Shown here: piece after piece, positions 10,487 through 21,247 of the stretch | Layout of the letters: each line of letters begins with the position of its first letter | Position numbering within the stretch: position 1 is the stretch's first letter | Assembly: GCF_050003625.1 (NCBI RefSeq) | Contig: NC_134398.1 | Span: 60,411,641-60,475,640, forward strand | Source of the DNA: Haematobia irritans | Lineage: Eukaryota > Arthropoda > Insecta > Diptera > Muscidae | DNA: 64,000 nucleotides | Direction: 5' to 3' | The notes under the pieces: model-generated | Database searches by the model: none | Told to the model about the DNA's origin: nothing | What the model saw: the letters and a program-made list of their open reading frames with translations, nothing else | Position numbers and translations under genes: made by a program

Positions 10487-12430
10487 ACCAATTGAAACCG
10501 CCATAAAACATGACTCTTCTATTGCGAACCTACCCAGCAAAAACTACAACTCATTACAATTAATATTACCGAAAGTAAAACTCTCATAACTCATTGTGTT
10601 ACATTGCGATGAGTTATAATGAATAACTCTTTATACACTATTTATTTCATGGTCGAAGGTATCCAGGGGGTGAAGTACTTTCCTACTACGACATACGTAA
10701 TGTAATCCGGATCGATGCCAATTAATAAGTGGTTAATACTTTTTAATTAGACTTGCCAACAACATTACCGGTTAATGAGAGTTTTTGATGGGTATTAAAC
10801 CCCCTTTATCGTTGGTTTTTCGATGGAGTATTTTCATTTTAGTGATAGAGATAACCTCAACACAATTCCTGAAATGGTTTTTATATCAGTATAGAAAGAA
10901 CATTTATACTCTTTTTTTCCTGCATGGCTTAATCACTTACCGGTGGATTTGGTTCTTTTTTAAATCATTGGTATTTCGAATTTCTGAACTTGATAAAGAT
11001 ATCATTACACTCAGAGAAGAGTGAACCCATTTGCGAGTTATTTTTAACTAACCAGTGTTAATATTGAATTTCGTATGTCGCTAAAGAAGCATGTACCCAT
11101 AGTAAGTTCAACATTTTCCTATACGTTAGTAATTTGTTTTAACTTTTGTCAAGTTCAAATTTAACTGTTCAGAAGTAAAAAATTAACTAAATAATACATT
11201 TTTTGAAAACGAAAAAAATAATATTCCGGATTTCCTAGACCACCTGGTGACTTGGAGCAAGGAGACCTCAAGGGGAAGGATCCCAATTTCTACATGTCAT
11301 ATTATATTAGTACAAATCACTTACTCTTCTGTGGTGGTACAAATCCTTTAGAATCATTTATTAGATTTTATTTTTATCGTTTTATAAAATTTTACCTTTT
11401 GTCCGGACGGAGGATCGAACCGCGTATCATCATTTTTCTAACTAAACACACCATCCACTGGGCCACTTAGCTCTTACACTTATCAACAACTAAATGTGAC
11501 TTTGATTATTCTTTTCTTGCTTGGCTGCATGTATTCATTAACACATACAGTCAAGGGTGTCTATTCTTAGAAACACCACACCAGCACATGTTTCGGAGAC
11601 GAACTTTTGTCTAGAAGTAGATTCACTCTACGGTAGTTAGAATTGACATTCATCGTTAGTTTATTTATACTAAAAATGGAAATTTTGTGTCCAACTAGAC
11701 TTCGTAGTATTGCACAGTAAAAGTTCAGTAACGCTGAGAAACTTCTTCGTACGTTCGAGAAAATTCGTATTCGCTGTTATTATATTTGCTTCAGTCCATT
11801 TACGAACTCATTGGGATTTCTTAACCACTTTGTTCATCAATAGTTAAATTTAACTAACAGTGAGTAAAATTTTGAACTACTCAATATTATGGAATTTACT
11901 TGTAGTTAGGACGTTAAATTTTCTGAGTGTAAAAACGTTTGTAGTAAGTTCACAAAAGCACTCATAACTAAATATTAATATTTCCAAATTTAATGTCAAA
12001 AAAAGGTTTTCTCCACTGAAAAAAAAAAATATTTTGCAATTTGAAAGACATTAATGATCGAAATGAATTGGATGAAAGGAACTGATCAAGGTGTACACTT
12101 GAATAGAGGTTCATAATTTAATAAAATTAAAAATGCTTCAAATCAATACATAAAAGTTCTATAATACATCTTTGGAAGTTATTTTTTTTTAGTAGAGCAT
12201 TGAATTTTAGCTGGCTTTAGTAGTGTTTGTGGAGGGAGGTGGTATGTTAGAATTTGTACTATATTTTTGGTGCTTTTTGCTCTTCGAGAGTAACGAATTA
12301 CGGAAAAACACACTCACGAAAATAATCCCGCTTACGAACATTATAATTTTTGTGATATCCTAAGTGTTAAAAGTTTTATAACGCTCTCGATTTTAATCAT
12401 ACTCATGTTTTCAGTCAGGTTCTGTAGGTA
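10487..12430. other. AT-rich anonymous repeat DNA shared with unit B
   Basis: Collinear with 54319..56340 and highly similar. No convincing gene: ORFs at 10785 and 11252 are short, Phe/Leu-rich and lack any motif. CCCAGCAAAAACTACAACTC (about 10533) looks like a TIR-type end, but no partner was found. A tRNA-like minus-strand segment lies at 11402..11474. Confidence 0.5.
11402..11474 (-). repeat. tRNA-derived SINE head
   Basis: On the minus strand it reads GAGCTAAGTGGCCCAGTGG, which contains a good pol III box A (TGGCCCAGTGG), and about 40 bp later GGTTCGATCCT, a good box B. It resembles a tRNA but is not collapsed into a proper cloverleaf and is followed by a body running down to about 11230. 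The unit B copy at 55231..55303 has a mutated box B (GGTTAGATCC). A tRNA-derived SINE fits better than a functional tRNA. Confidence 0.5.
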
Positions 12431-12660
12431 AATTACTCATAAAATTTTTCGTGAGTCACGCGGTTTTTCGCGAGTCACGACCTTTTTCGTGAGTCACGAT
12501 ATTTTTCGTGAGTCACGACATTTAAAAGATTTTCGTGCGTGAGTGTGCGTGAGTACAAATATTCTTTTCGTGAGCATGAGTCCTACCAAAAAATATCGTG
12601 CGTGAGTGTGCGTGAATAAGATTTTTCCGTCGTGAGTGTGAGCAAAATATTACTCACGTG
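12430..12660. repeat. CGTGAGTCACG palindrome cluster
   Basis: Four spaced copies of TTTTTCGYGAGTCACG followed by GTGCGTGAGTG repeats, ending GTGCACACCTCT. Three copies contain the perfect palindromic core TGAGTCA. Probably the end of a TIR element (the outer end reversed reads AGAGGTGTGCACGTGAG); its other end was not found. The unit B copy is at 56340..56572. Confidence 0.6.
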
Positions 12661-12734
12661 CACACCTCTAGCAGAAACACATTAAAAACACGAAATCAGA
12701 ATCCAATCACAAACACTTCGATCAACCATATTGC

Positions 12735-13206
12735 GAGGGAGCCACCGTGGTACCATTGCATGCCCGCCTTGCATACACAAGGTCGTGGGTTCGATTCCTG
12801 CTTCGACCGAACACCAAACAGTTTTTCAGCGGTGGATTATCCCACCTCAGTAATGCTGGTGACATTTCTGAGGGTTTCAAAGCTTCTCTAAGTGGTTTCA
12901 CTGCAATGTGGAACGCCGTTCGGACTCGGCTATAAAAAGGAGGTCCTTTGTCATTGAGCTTAACATGGAATCGGGCAGCACTCAGTGATAAGAGAGAAGT
13001 TCACCAATGTGGTATCACAATGGACTGAATAGTCTAAGTGAGCCTGATACAATGAATATGCTCAGGATTGCAAGACGTATGTTAGATGTTATGGCCGTCC
13101 AGATTTGTCCATAACATTTAAGAGAGAAGTTCACCAATGTGGTATCACAATGGACTGAATAGTCTAGGTGAGTCTGATACATCGGGCTGCCACCTAACCT
13201 AACCTA
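12735..13206 (+). mobile_element. tRNA-derived SINE
   Basis: Starts GAGGGAGCCACCGTGGTACC and has a perfect box B, GGTTCGATTCC, at 12788..12798. The non-tRNA body contains ATCACAATGGACTGAATAGT twice (around 12987 and 13120), showing an internal partial duplication. The tail is TCGGGCTGCCACC followed by CTAACCTAACCTAA. It has no coding capacity. The TAA at 13195..13197 is the empty site of the Harbinger-like element at 57858 in unit B. Confidence 0.6.
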
Positions 13207-13208
13207 AA

Positions 13209-14100
13209 CGTTTTTGGTGAAACGAGATGTTGGATGTACTCCGTTGAACGGCAGAAGCGAGGCCTTCCCCATGCTTATATATTAATTTGGCTGACTCCTG
13301 GTGGCGCTGGAAAAAATTTTTTGATATCTCTTATTCTCGCGAAAATTCGTGCTGAAGGCAATATTGCTTTGGGCATAGCATCTTCTGGAATTGCAGCAAT
13401 TGAAAAGTACCTCTAAACATTCAATTTACCAAAACTCATACAAGTAACATACGGAAAGATTCTTCTATGGGGAAAGTCCTACAACCTTGCAAGATAATTG
13501 TGTGGAATGAGTGTAAAATATGGCCCATAAAATTTCATTGGAGGCCCTGGATATGACATCAAAAGACTTCAGAAGCAATGGGCAAATATTTGGGATAGCG
13601 CTTTTGTTACTAGCAGGCGACTTTCGCCAGACATTGCCAGTAGTTCCCCGATCGACTCCTGCAGATGAATGCCTGAAATCCTCATTTCTCTGGGGACACG
13701 TTAAATTTTTGCGATTGACAACAAATATAAGGTTTCGACTTCAAAATGATGCCTCTGCTGCTCAATTTTAAAAAGCGGTTTAAAATGTAGGCAATGGGAA
13801 AATTTCTATGGAACCCTCAACGAACTGCATATCATTTCCTCCACATTTTTGCAAAATGGTGGAATCATTAGAAGATCTAATAACAAGCGTATGTTCAAAC
13901 TAACTAAAAAATCAAGATTTTTTACAAGAGCGAGCATTACTAGCGGCGAAAATGTCGATGTTAATATTACCAACAGCAAAATTTTGCAAAGAATTCCTGG
14001 AGGTGTTATTACTTATAAAAAATACCTATTCAACCGTCGAACGGAACGGACGTGTTTTTTTAATAGCGGATAAACTCATCGTAATAGGTACCTACTAAGA
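13209..14100 (+). pseudogene. Helitron Rep-helicase remnant, copy A
   Basis: Relic of a rolling-circle transposon protein. A few residues of the Rep domain (QKRGLPHAYILIWL, where the HUH motif expects a second His instead of Tyr) are joined directly to the Pif1-type helicase: TPGGAGKN (Walker A with the last Thr changed), the DECK segment, GDFRQTLPVVPR and LTTNIRFRLQ. Everything between HUH and Walker A is missing. Frames shift several times (pieces at 13234, 13520 and 13849). Relative to the unit B copy, about 38 bp are deleted near 13401. Non-functional. Confidence 0.8.
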
Positions 14101-14133
14101 ATTTCATGTGTGGTGGGATATTAAGCCATCATG

Positions 14134-14597
14134 TAGCGCCCAGTGGACGGCCCAGTGGACGGGTATCGACTGGAGTTATAAATCTGGGCAATGACCAAGA
14201 GTTAGGCCCGATTAGTCGACCTGTAGACGGGTCGACGGGTGGCGACACTCTAACAAGTCGAACTTTTTCTAAGGTAACGACATCAAAAGGAGGTAATCCC
14301 TCACGAAAGAGATTCAAGGAACGCAGAAATGCTTTGTTTATCCTAAAGAAGTTAGGATCAGTCGACCCAAGCACGCTGTCGGCTAAACAAAGCGATTCCT
14401 TAAAATGGGCTCAAGGAATTCTTGAGACTGGAAAAAGGGAACGATCGCCGGATGAGCTGCAATCCTCCAAAAGGGATCAAAGATCGTTTGCCTCAGTTGC
14501 TAAAGACAGCCTTGTGATGGCTATCATTAATAAAGGAGCATTGGACGGTATGGTTCCAAAGCCAAAATGGGGGAAATTGAGAATGCTCTTTCTGTAG
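14134..14597 (+). pseudogene. LINE ORF1 remnant, copy A
   Basis: Encodes a basic ORF1-type protein with DPSTLSAKQSDSLKWAQGIL and RSFASVAKDSLVMAIINKG, segments typical of ORF1 in LOA/R1-group elements. After WGK the frame is lost and translation stops at 14597. The downstream part, including any zinc knuckles, is degenerate. Confidence 0.6.
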
Positions 14598-14826
14598 TCT
14601 ACTCACAGGTGATCAGCTAAAGGATTCAGAAATGGATAAGCCTCTGTCTGAATCAGAAGTAAGCGGATCCTCTTGCAAAGTCGAGGGAGATACCAAAGTT
14701 GAAGACATGGATAGATACCGTATGCGTGAGGAGGTTTCTACTGCCTCAGAACTCACCAAACCTATGGTTATAGCGAGAGCCACCGAGATGATCTTGATGA
14801 CTCAATTGAAGCGGCTGATGTGACGG

Positions 14827-15510
14827 TTGTTGAAAATCTCGATGGTCCTACGGATCCTCCAGATAAATCTTCATCATTGTAAGGCTGCATGTGCTGCCTT
14901 AAAAGTTCTCCTGATGAAAGGGGACATAGACATAGTTCTTATTCAAGAACCATATGTTTATAGAAACAAAATATGTGAATTAAGTACTCCGGAGTTCAAA
15001 CTATTGCAGTATACTGGTAATGATGTAAATCGAGCCTGTATAATTGCTAAAAACGAGCTTAACTTGTTTCTGCTTCCTTCAATGTGCAATGCAGACACTG
15101 TCGTTGCCAATTTAGAAATAGCCAAATGCAAATATTGGGTATCTTCGGTCTACATGGGACATGACAGGGAGATGCCTCCATGTGCCGTTAAGACCTTAGT
15201 TGAGGAGTCACTGAAAACAAAGACGAAACTCATTATGGGATGCGATGCGAATGAGCATCATAGTATATGGGGAAGAAGTGATACTAATGCAAGGGGAGAG
15301 TCGCTAATAGAGTTTATTTTGCGTACTAATCTGGTAGTTTGCAACAAGGGAGATGCCCCAACCTTTGTCACTAAAAACAGGCAAGAGGTTTTGGACATCA
15401 CCTTGGCCTCGCAAGAACTGAATGAAATGATATCTGAGTGGCAGGTTTGAAGTGAACACAGCTTCTCAGATCATCGCTACATCAGTTTCAAATTTGATGT
15501 TCATACCACC
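14827..15510 (+). pseudogene. LINE ORF2 endonuclease domain, copy A
   Basis: APE-type endonuclease (target DNA nicking). Visible are ILQINLHHCKAA at the N-terminus, IVLIQEPYVY with the metal-binding Glu, and GCDANEHHSIWG. A TGA at 15448..15450 interrupts the frame just before SEHSFSDHRYI, which holds the catalytic SDH motif. The same stop is in unit B. The unit B copy has also lost about 130 bp after EPYVY that are present here. Confidence 0.75.
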
Positions 15511-15696
15511 AAGACCATATTTCCGCCAAATGTTAGGAAAGCTGACTGGAATAGGTATAGGGAATCGTTAAATATGATGATACCGGAAATAACAGAGACA
15601 AATATGAGAAATGTGCAAGATATCGAACACGCAGTGGGCGGATTACTAAGGCCTTCAACATCTTACTGAAAGCTGCATGCCCTAGAGGGAAGCCAA

Positions 15697-16043
15697 CCCA
15701 ACAAACACAAGGATGAGTATTTTTCACATGTAACACCATATCAATTTGATAGTGAATCCCATCTTCAACATTAATTCAAATGGCCTTTCAAATTTCTTGC
15801 CTTCAACAAATTTTCCAATAGGTTTGAAGCATTAAAATAAAAATTAGTTTGAAAAGTTGTTGCAAATATGTTGAGAAATTGTTGCTAACGTGTTGAATTC
15901 TACTGTTGAGGGTAATGTCTGTTTTTTGTTGAGAACGCGATTTTCTCAACAATTTCTCAAATTGAATTCTAAGGTAATTCTTTAAAATAATGTTTGAAAG
16001 CGTATTGAATATAAGCGTTTCTCCAATGCTTGTGTTTATTGGG
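15697..16043. mobile_element. 347-bp MITE of the CCCAAYAAACACA family in the LINE
   Basis: Inverted ends CCCAACAAACACAAGGATGA and, reversed, CCCAATAAACACAAGCATTG. Flanked by AA at 15695..15696 and 16044..16045. Removing the insert and one AA restores an open LINE frame (...PRGK then PRGKNRPPWW), which proves a 2-bp target duplication. An inner perfect inverted repeat, TTGTTGAGAA/TTCTCAACAA, lies at 15926..15952. No coding capacity. Confidence 0.8.
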
Positions 16044-16118
16044 AAGGGGGAAAAATCGACCACCATGGTGGTCTACGGAATTAAGTAATATGAGGAAATC
16101 CTTCAGGAAGCTCTTTAA

Positions 16119-16636
16119 CCTTTTCACTACCGAAATAAACCTAATGATAAAAACTTTTATATTTCTTCTATTTTTACTTGTACTAACAGCATGTAGAACA
16201 AAAATTGTCATTTTGAAAACCTACCTCAATTACTTCAAGAGCTATATGAGCTTGTTCTGAAAACTTGATTCTTGAATTGTGACCAAATGGCCTTACGAAA
16301 ATAAGCGTCATTTGGCCTATAATATATTTCAAAGTGTGAGAAAAAAATACAAAAAAGAACCCGTAAAAATATCAGCTATAATTTTTGTATAAATGTCCAT
16401 TTACTAGAAACATGCAGTACAAAAATGGTCTCGAATTTTCGTATTTTTCGTTTCTTGTTAAAGTAGTTTATAAAAATGTATTTTAGACCTCACCAATATG
16501 GACAATATTTATAGCTTATTTAGATGTAAGCCTCTACTTTAAAATAACATCGAGAAATAAATCGAAACTAAGTGGGAAAATAGAATTTGGTGTCTTTTTC
16601 GAATGTCCTTCTAAGTGGACATCAGTAGTGAAAGGG
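16119..16636. mobile_element. piggyBac-like MITE (TTAA target) in the LINE
   Basis: 518 bp between TTAA at 16115..16118 and 16637..16640. Ends are CCTTTTCACTACCGA and, reversed, CCCTTTCACTACTGATGTCC. TTAA duplication and CCYTTT ends fit piggyBac-type elements. Removing it reconnects the LINE frame from RKLFN to AKSTRAPEDW. No transposase. Shared with unit B at 61558..62075, so it predates the segmental duplication. Confidence 0.75.
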
Positions 16637-16928
16637 TTAACAAGGCAAAGTCCACTAGAGCCCCTGAGGATTGGGACGCTTACAAGAAGAATCTGAGAGG
16701 ATACAAGTGAGAACTGAGAAATGCTCAGCATAACTCTTGGAATGATTACTGCAGCAGTATTGAGAATACGTCCGAGGCTTCCAGACTACGGAAGGTTCTA
16801 GCATCCACCAACTCCGCTCCAGGTTTCATAAAAACATCGGAGGGCATTTGGACAACGCCCAGTGAGGAGACGCTGGAGGTACTATTGGTCACACATTTTC
16901 CTGGAAATCAGGTTCTGGCGGTGTCACA

Positions 16929-17796
16929 GTGGCTCAGCGGTCGTGTCCTATCGCGGAAATTGTATCGGAATCTAGAATAAGATGGGCGTTAAACAGCTTT
17001 GGACCATTCAAATCCCCCGGACCTGATGGAATTACTCCGGCGGAGTTACAAGCAGTGACTGACAAAATTATCCCCTGGTTGTCGGCGATATATAAAGGAT
17101 GTATCAACTTATCATATATTCCAGGAAAGTGGAGGGAAACAAAAGTCGTTTTCATACCTAAAGCGGGAGTTGTATCACCTCTTCTTTGGAATGTTGCTAT
17201 AAACGACCTTCTGGTTTCCCTAGAAAAAGAAAGGATACAAGTGGTGGCATACGCAGATGATGTGGCGCTAGCAGTCAGGGGAAAATTCCCATCAACAGTT
17301 GGAGGTATTATACAGAGAGCCCTCCGGATGACTGAGAAATGGGCGAAAGATAATGGTCTTGGGGTAAATCCTGCTAAGACAGAACTAGTCATGTACTGCA
17401 AAGATCGCAAAACTCCCACGTTTAGGCCCATTTCCTTAGGGGGTATTGAAATTCCCTTTAGTGAGTGTGCAAAATACCTTGGCGTTATTTTGGACAGGAA
17501 GCTGAACTTTAAGCTTAATAATGAAGAAAGGGCGAGGAAAGCAACAATAGCTTTATACTCGTGCAAAAAGGCAATAGGGAAAAAGTGGGGACTAAAACCA
17601 AAAATTGTGCCTTGGCTATACACGGCAGTGGTTAGACCTATAATGCTATATGGTGTTGTAGTCTGGTGGCCGGCACTTCACCAGCCGACAAGTTTAGACA
17701 AAGTTCAGCGTATGGCGTGTTTGTGTATCTCAGGTGCATTCAGCAAGACAGGAACAAACTCCCTTAATGTCATACTGCATCTATTGCCTTTAGACA
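16929..17796 (+). pseudogene. LINE reverse transcriptase remnant, copy A
   Basis: RT finger/palm segments FKSPGPDGITPAEL and VFIPKAG run straight into VVSPLLWNVAINDLL, then YADDVALAV (catalytic YADD). The stretch that normally lies between FIPKAG and the SPLLWN motif, with the first catalytic Asp, is deleted in frame. Thumb-like sequence follows to about 17796. Upstream coding sequence (16640..16928) has stops and a frameshift. The same deletion is in unit B. Confidence 0.8.
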
Positions 17797-17912
17797 GGAT
17801 AGAGTCATGGATGAGTTCCAACGCCTTGTCTGTTAATGTTGACAAGACAAGAGCTATGTTATTTGGAAAATGTGAAAGCGTTGATATATCAGTCATGATA
17901 CGTCCCAAATAA
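17797..17912 (+). pseudogene. Fragment of a second LINE RT fused in frame
   Basis: After LPLD the unit A frame leaves the sequence shared with unit B and reads RIESWMSSNALSVNVDKTRA, a segment typical of another non-LTR RT just after its YxDD motif. It ends at a TAA at 17910..17912 next to a MITE. It makes a chimeric ORF by recombination and is not a gene. Confidence 0.6.
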
Positions 17913-17913
17913 A

Positions 17914-18268
17914 AGGCCGGTATGCACTTCTAGCGAAAAATTTCATTCCCATAAGAAATGCATTGCTATTTATGCTAACGAAATTTTCGGTAGCGTTCAA
18001 TTTCGTAAGCTGGTACGCACCTCTAATGAAAATAACAGGGTTGTCAAAAGCATATTTTGGCAGCAAACATTTAATTTATTACAATCATTGTGTGCGTAAA
18101 AGTTTTAAAAGGTCTGTAAATAATAAACAATTTATTTGGGGAATATTTGGAACATATATTAACAATTTTTAAAAGCGATTAGCTGGTTTAAAATTTGTGT
18201 ACACAGCCCTGTTTTTTTGTTGTAGACTTTTTGCTACCGAAAATTTCGCTAGAGGTGCATACCGGCCT
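17914..18268. mobile_element. Harbinger-type MITE, AGGCCGGTATGCAC ends
   Basis: 355 bp with long inverted ends AGGCCGGTATGCACTTCTAG and, reversed, AGGCCGGTATGCACCTCTAG. Flanks are AAA/AAA here and TTA/TTA for the copy at 57937..58300, which is inserted in the opposite orientation. A 3-bp duplication points to PIF/Harbinger. Non-coding. Confidence 0.7.
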
Positions 18269-20659
18269 AAACATAGAATGAGCGTTTTTCAAATGGAACA
18301 ACTTTTCAGTTTGAGGGTAAATATAATTTTCAACATAAATTCAACTTGACTTGAAATAGCTCATCTGCAATACATCTTCAAATTGTTTGCGAATTACTTC
18401 CAATTTGCCAAAATGTTGACGAAATCTTTGAAAAGGTGTTGAATATGATATGAGAAAACTTTGACAAAACACTACCCTAAAATGCAACGAAAAAACCATG
18501 TGGTTTTCAATACTTATTTGTGCAACGAAGTTCGTGGTCAATTGCAAGAAATAAAAAAAATGGAAAATTTTAGACAAATAACCAAATAGTATATAAAAAT
18601 AGGTAAGTGAAAATAAAAAATGAAATAAAACTTTAAGGAAGTCACTAAATGTATATCTCTTTGCAGAAAACTAAAATTATGGATTCTACGTTCTTGAAAA
18701 CATTAAAAAGCTGAACAATGAAAAAAAGGTGGACAATTAACTGGAACTGCTTCAAATAGTTTATAATAATTGGTACGTCAATACGAAAAACTAAATCAGC
18801 ACTTTAAAGAAGTCACTAAATTTAAATCTCTTTGCAGAAAACTAAAATCCTTGGATGCTACATTCTTGCAAACAATAAGAAGCTGACCAATGAAAATTGA
18901 GTGGCTTATCGACAAGAAAAAGTTTCCAGAAACATTACAAGTGCAACCAATTAAAATTGTTAAAAACAACAAATTGTTGAAATCAACAACTTCTGGATGA
19001 AAATGTGCATCACATCATCAGTTTAATTCATATGCTATTGTCAGTTTAAAATGGATAGTTTGTGAATTCCTTCTGCTGAAAATCAATTCTCACACGCGGT
19101 CCAGTACGTTCCTAATTTCAAATTGCTCGCATGTTAATAAAAGGAAGGAAATCGAATTATCAATGCAAAAGTGTTTACTATATTTAAGATATTTAAAGTT
19201 TTGTTGTTTGTTTTTTTTGTTCTTATTTGTTGACGAAAAAACCACATGGTTTTCAACACTACTTTGGACAACAAAGTTCGTGGAAGAAATAAAAAAATGT
19301 GGAAATTTTTTAATAATCAATTGAAATTTGCTTATAATAATTGGTAAGTAAAATTAAAACACGAAATGAAAACTTTAAGGAAGTCACTAAAATCAAATCT
19401 CTTTGCAGACAACTAAAATATTTGGATGCTGATTCTTGGACACATTAAGAGACTGGCCGATGAAAAATGATAGTGGCTTATCGAGAAGAGAAAGTTTCCA
19501 TAAATCAAAGTGCAACCAAAAAAACTTGGTATTTATTCTTTTCCATATCAACAACTACTGGATGATAATTCGCATCACATCGATAGTTTAATTTACATCG
19601 CATCATCGGTTTAATTTGTTATTTTGTGAATTGAAATTGCTGGAAATTTATTCCAATTATCTAGTCATCAAGTTCCTGAAAATTGCCAGCATTTTAATAA
19701 CAACAATTTTGTAAAACCAACGTTCTTGAGGAAAACACGAAGTACGTGGTCAGTTGGAAGAAATACAAATTGGTAAGTCAAAATAAAAAGTGAAATGAAA
19801 ACATAATGGAAATCACAAAACTCGATTGTTTTGCAGAAAACTAAAATCATTGGATGGTATATTCTTGATGAAAAACCGATGAAGGGAACAACAAAGAAAA
19901 GTTTTCAGAAAACTTACAAGGTGCAACCAATTAAAACAAAGTGCAACAATTCCTATATCAAGAACTTCTGGATGAAAATGTGCATTACATCAATTTACAT
20001 CCCGTCATCAGTTTGATATTTTGTGATTTCCTCTTGCTGGAATCTATTCTAACACACAAGCCAGCAAGTTCCTCGATAGTAATTATTTCAAATTGCCAGG
20101 ATATTAATTAATAGTTATTTGACACCAACATTATGGAGGAAATGGAATTATACATGTAAAAATGTTTAAGATATTTAAAGTTGTATTCATAGTTTTATTT
20201 ATTAATACGTTTAATAAGATAATTACATTTTTATTGGTATTATATTATTATTTTTATATATTATTAGTGTTATTTTTAAGATTATTATATTTGTTAACGA
20301 AAAAAATAATAAAATTTACAAAATCTCTAGAAATTTAGTATTGACTTTCAGTTAGAACTAGGATTGACTTTCATACAAATTGTGGTTTGAAAGTATTCGC
20401 AACAATGCTAATTTTTTATTTTTATCACATTGAAAACTGTTTGAGAAATTATTGAGTAGCGATGCATTTCAATTTGAGGATTACAATTGAGAAATTATTG
20501 CTATTGTGTTGAATTTTACTGTTGAGGGTAATGTCTGTTTTTTGTTGAGAACGCGATTTTCTCAACAATTTCTCAACTTGAATGTTACCCTAATCCTTTG
20601 AAAAAATGTTTGAAAAATTATTGAATTTTAGTATTTTTCAAACGTTTGTGTTTATTGGG
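18269..20659. mobile_element. Large TIR element of the CCCAAYAAACACA family
   Basis: The right end reads ...CAAACGTTTGTGTTTATTGGG (20659) and the left end is a worn version of CCCAATAAACACAGGATGAG (here TAAACATAGAATGAGCG), abutting a MITE. The inner right end has the family hairpin TTGTTGAGAA/TTCTCAACAA (about 20545). The body is a noncoding tandem array of degenerate units, each with GGTAAGT/GGTACGT, a TTTGCAG about 60 bp later, and AAAACTAAAAT-TTGGATGCTAC. A deleted relative in the other orientation lies at 49588..51025. No transposase found. Confidence 0.6.
18599..19840 (+). repeat. Four intron-like modules (GTAAGT...TTTGCAG)
   Basis: Donor-like sites near 18602 (GTAAGT), 18773 (GTACGT), 19342 (GTAAGT) and 19770 (GTAAGT) are each followed about 60 bp later by a pyrimidine-poor TCTTTGCAG or GTTTTGCAG (ends near 18666, 18838, 19409 and 19837) and then by AAAACTAAAAT. 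The modules share AAGGAAGTCACTAAA inside. They sit in a larger degenerate unit with CATGGTTTTCAA and TTCGTGGTCA. Protein coding is not evident. Confidence 0.5.
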
Positions 20660-21247
20660 GTGGCACAAGAATTACTTCACTAAAATAGTTTTTTTTATTT
20701 TATTTTTTTCTAATTAAAAAAAACATGTATCTTTACTAATTCTTTTTTCTCCTCTTTTATAATTTATTATTGCTAGTTCTTATTCTAATTTTTATTTTGT
20801 TAGTTTTGGTCAATTTTTTATATATTTAAAGTTACTTTTGTAGTTTTTTTTTATAACCATTTTATATTGGCCTAAAGGCTTGGTTATTTTTACAATAACT
20901 ATAAATAAAAAAAAATTAATAAAGTAACCGCGAAAATTTCAATGCGAAAAAAATCTTTATACATATATTTTACCATGTGCTTAAAAAATGTCAGCATATG
21001 TTTAAACATATGTATAAAGGCTAGTACTACGTTCGTATTTTTCAGTTGGAAAACAAAAATGTGAAATTCAAACTCAATGAAATACCATGGCTGGGTGGGT
21101 ATTGGGGTTGTTACGTTATCGATTAATTTGTATGAAAATCGATTTGAAATTTGACTACAAAAATTATCGACAGCAAAGATGAAGGAACGGATTGGTTAGG
21201 GCACATACTGTCATTTTTATTCCAAAATATCCGCCAAACAAAAAAGC
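20660..21247 (+). promoter_or_regulatory. Probable promoter and 5' UTR region of zinc-finger copy B
   Basis: Poly-T-rich intergenic DNA ending at the ATG of the zinc-finger gene. TATCGATT at 21117..21124 (7 of 8 match to the DRE motif TATCGATA used by housekeeping promoters in flies) lies 124 bp before the ATG, with a further AATCGATTT near 21136. No TATA box stands out. The transcription start is not known. Confidence 0.3.

Larger units (their letters stand above)
14130..17796 (+). mobile_element. RNase H-type LINE (LOA/I-like), copy A, dead
   Basis: Non-LTR retrotransposon remnant with ORF1, an endonuclease-RT ORF2 and two MITE insertions (15697 and 16119). The RNase H domain present in the unit B copy is lost here because the sequence switches at about 17797 to an unrelated LINE fragment. 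Stops, frameshifts and an RT deletion are shared with unit B, so the element was already dead before the segmental duplication. Clade assignment rests on ORF1 style and the RNase H in copy B. Confidence 0.75.

Noticed and set aside
12737..12810. Possible tRNA gene
   Set aside because: Box B is perfect but the acceptor and D arms do not fold, and a SINE body and tail follow.
13170..13206. CCTAACCTAACCTAA as a telomere-like repeat
   Set aside because: Only three units at the SINE tail. Dipteran telomeres do not use such a repeat, and it recurs as the normal SINE end.
16934..17623. 229-codon minus-strand frame across the LINE
   Set aside because: Shadow of the RT coding frame; the same shadow appears at 62373..63062.
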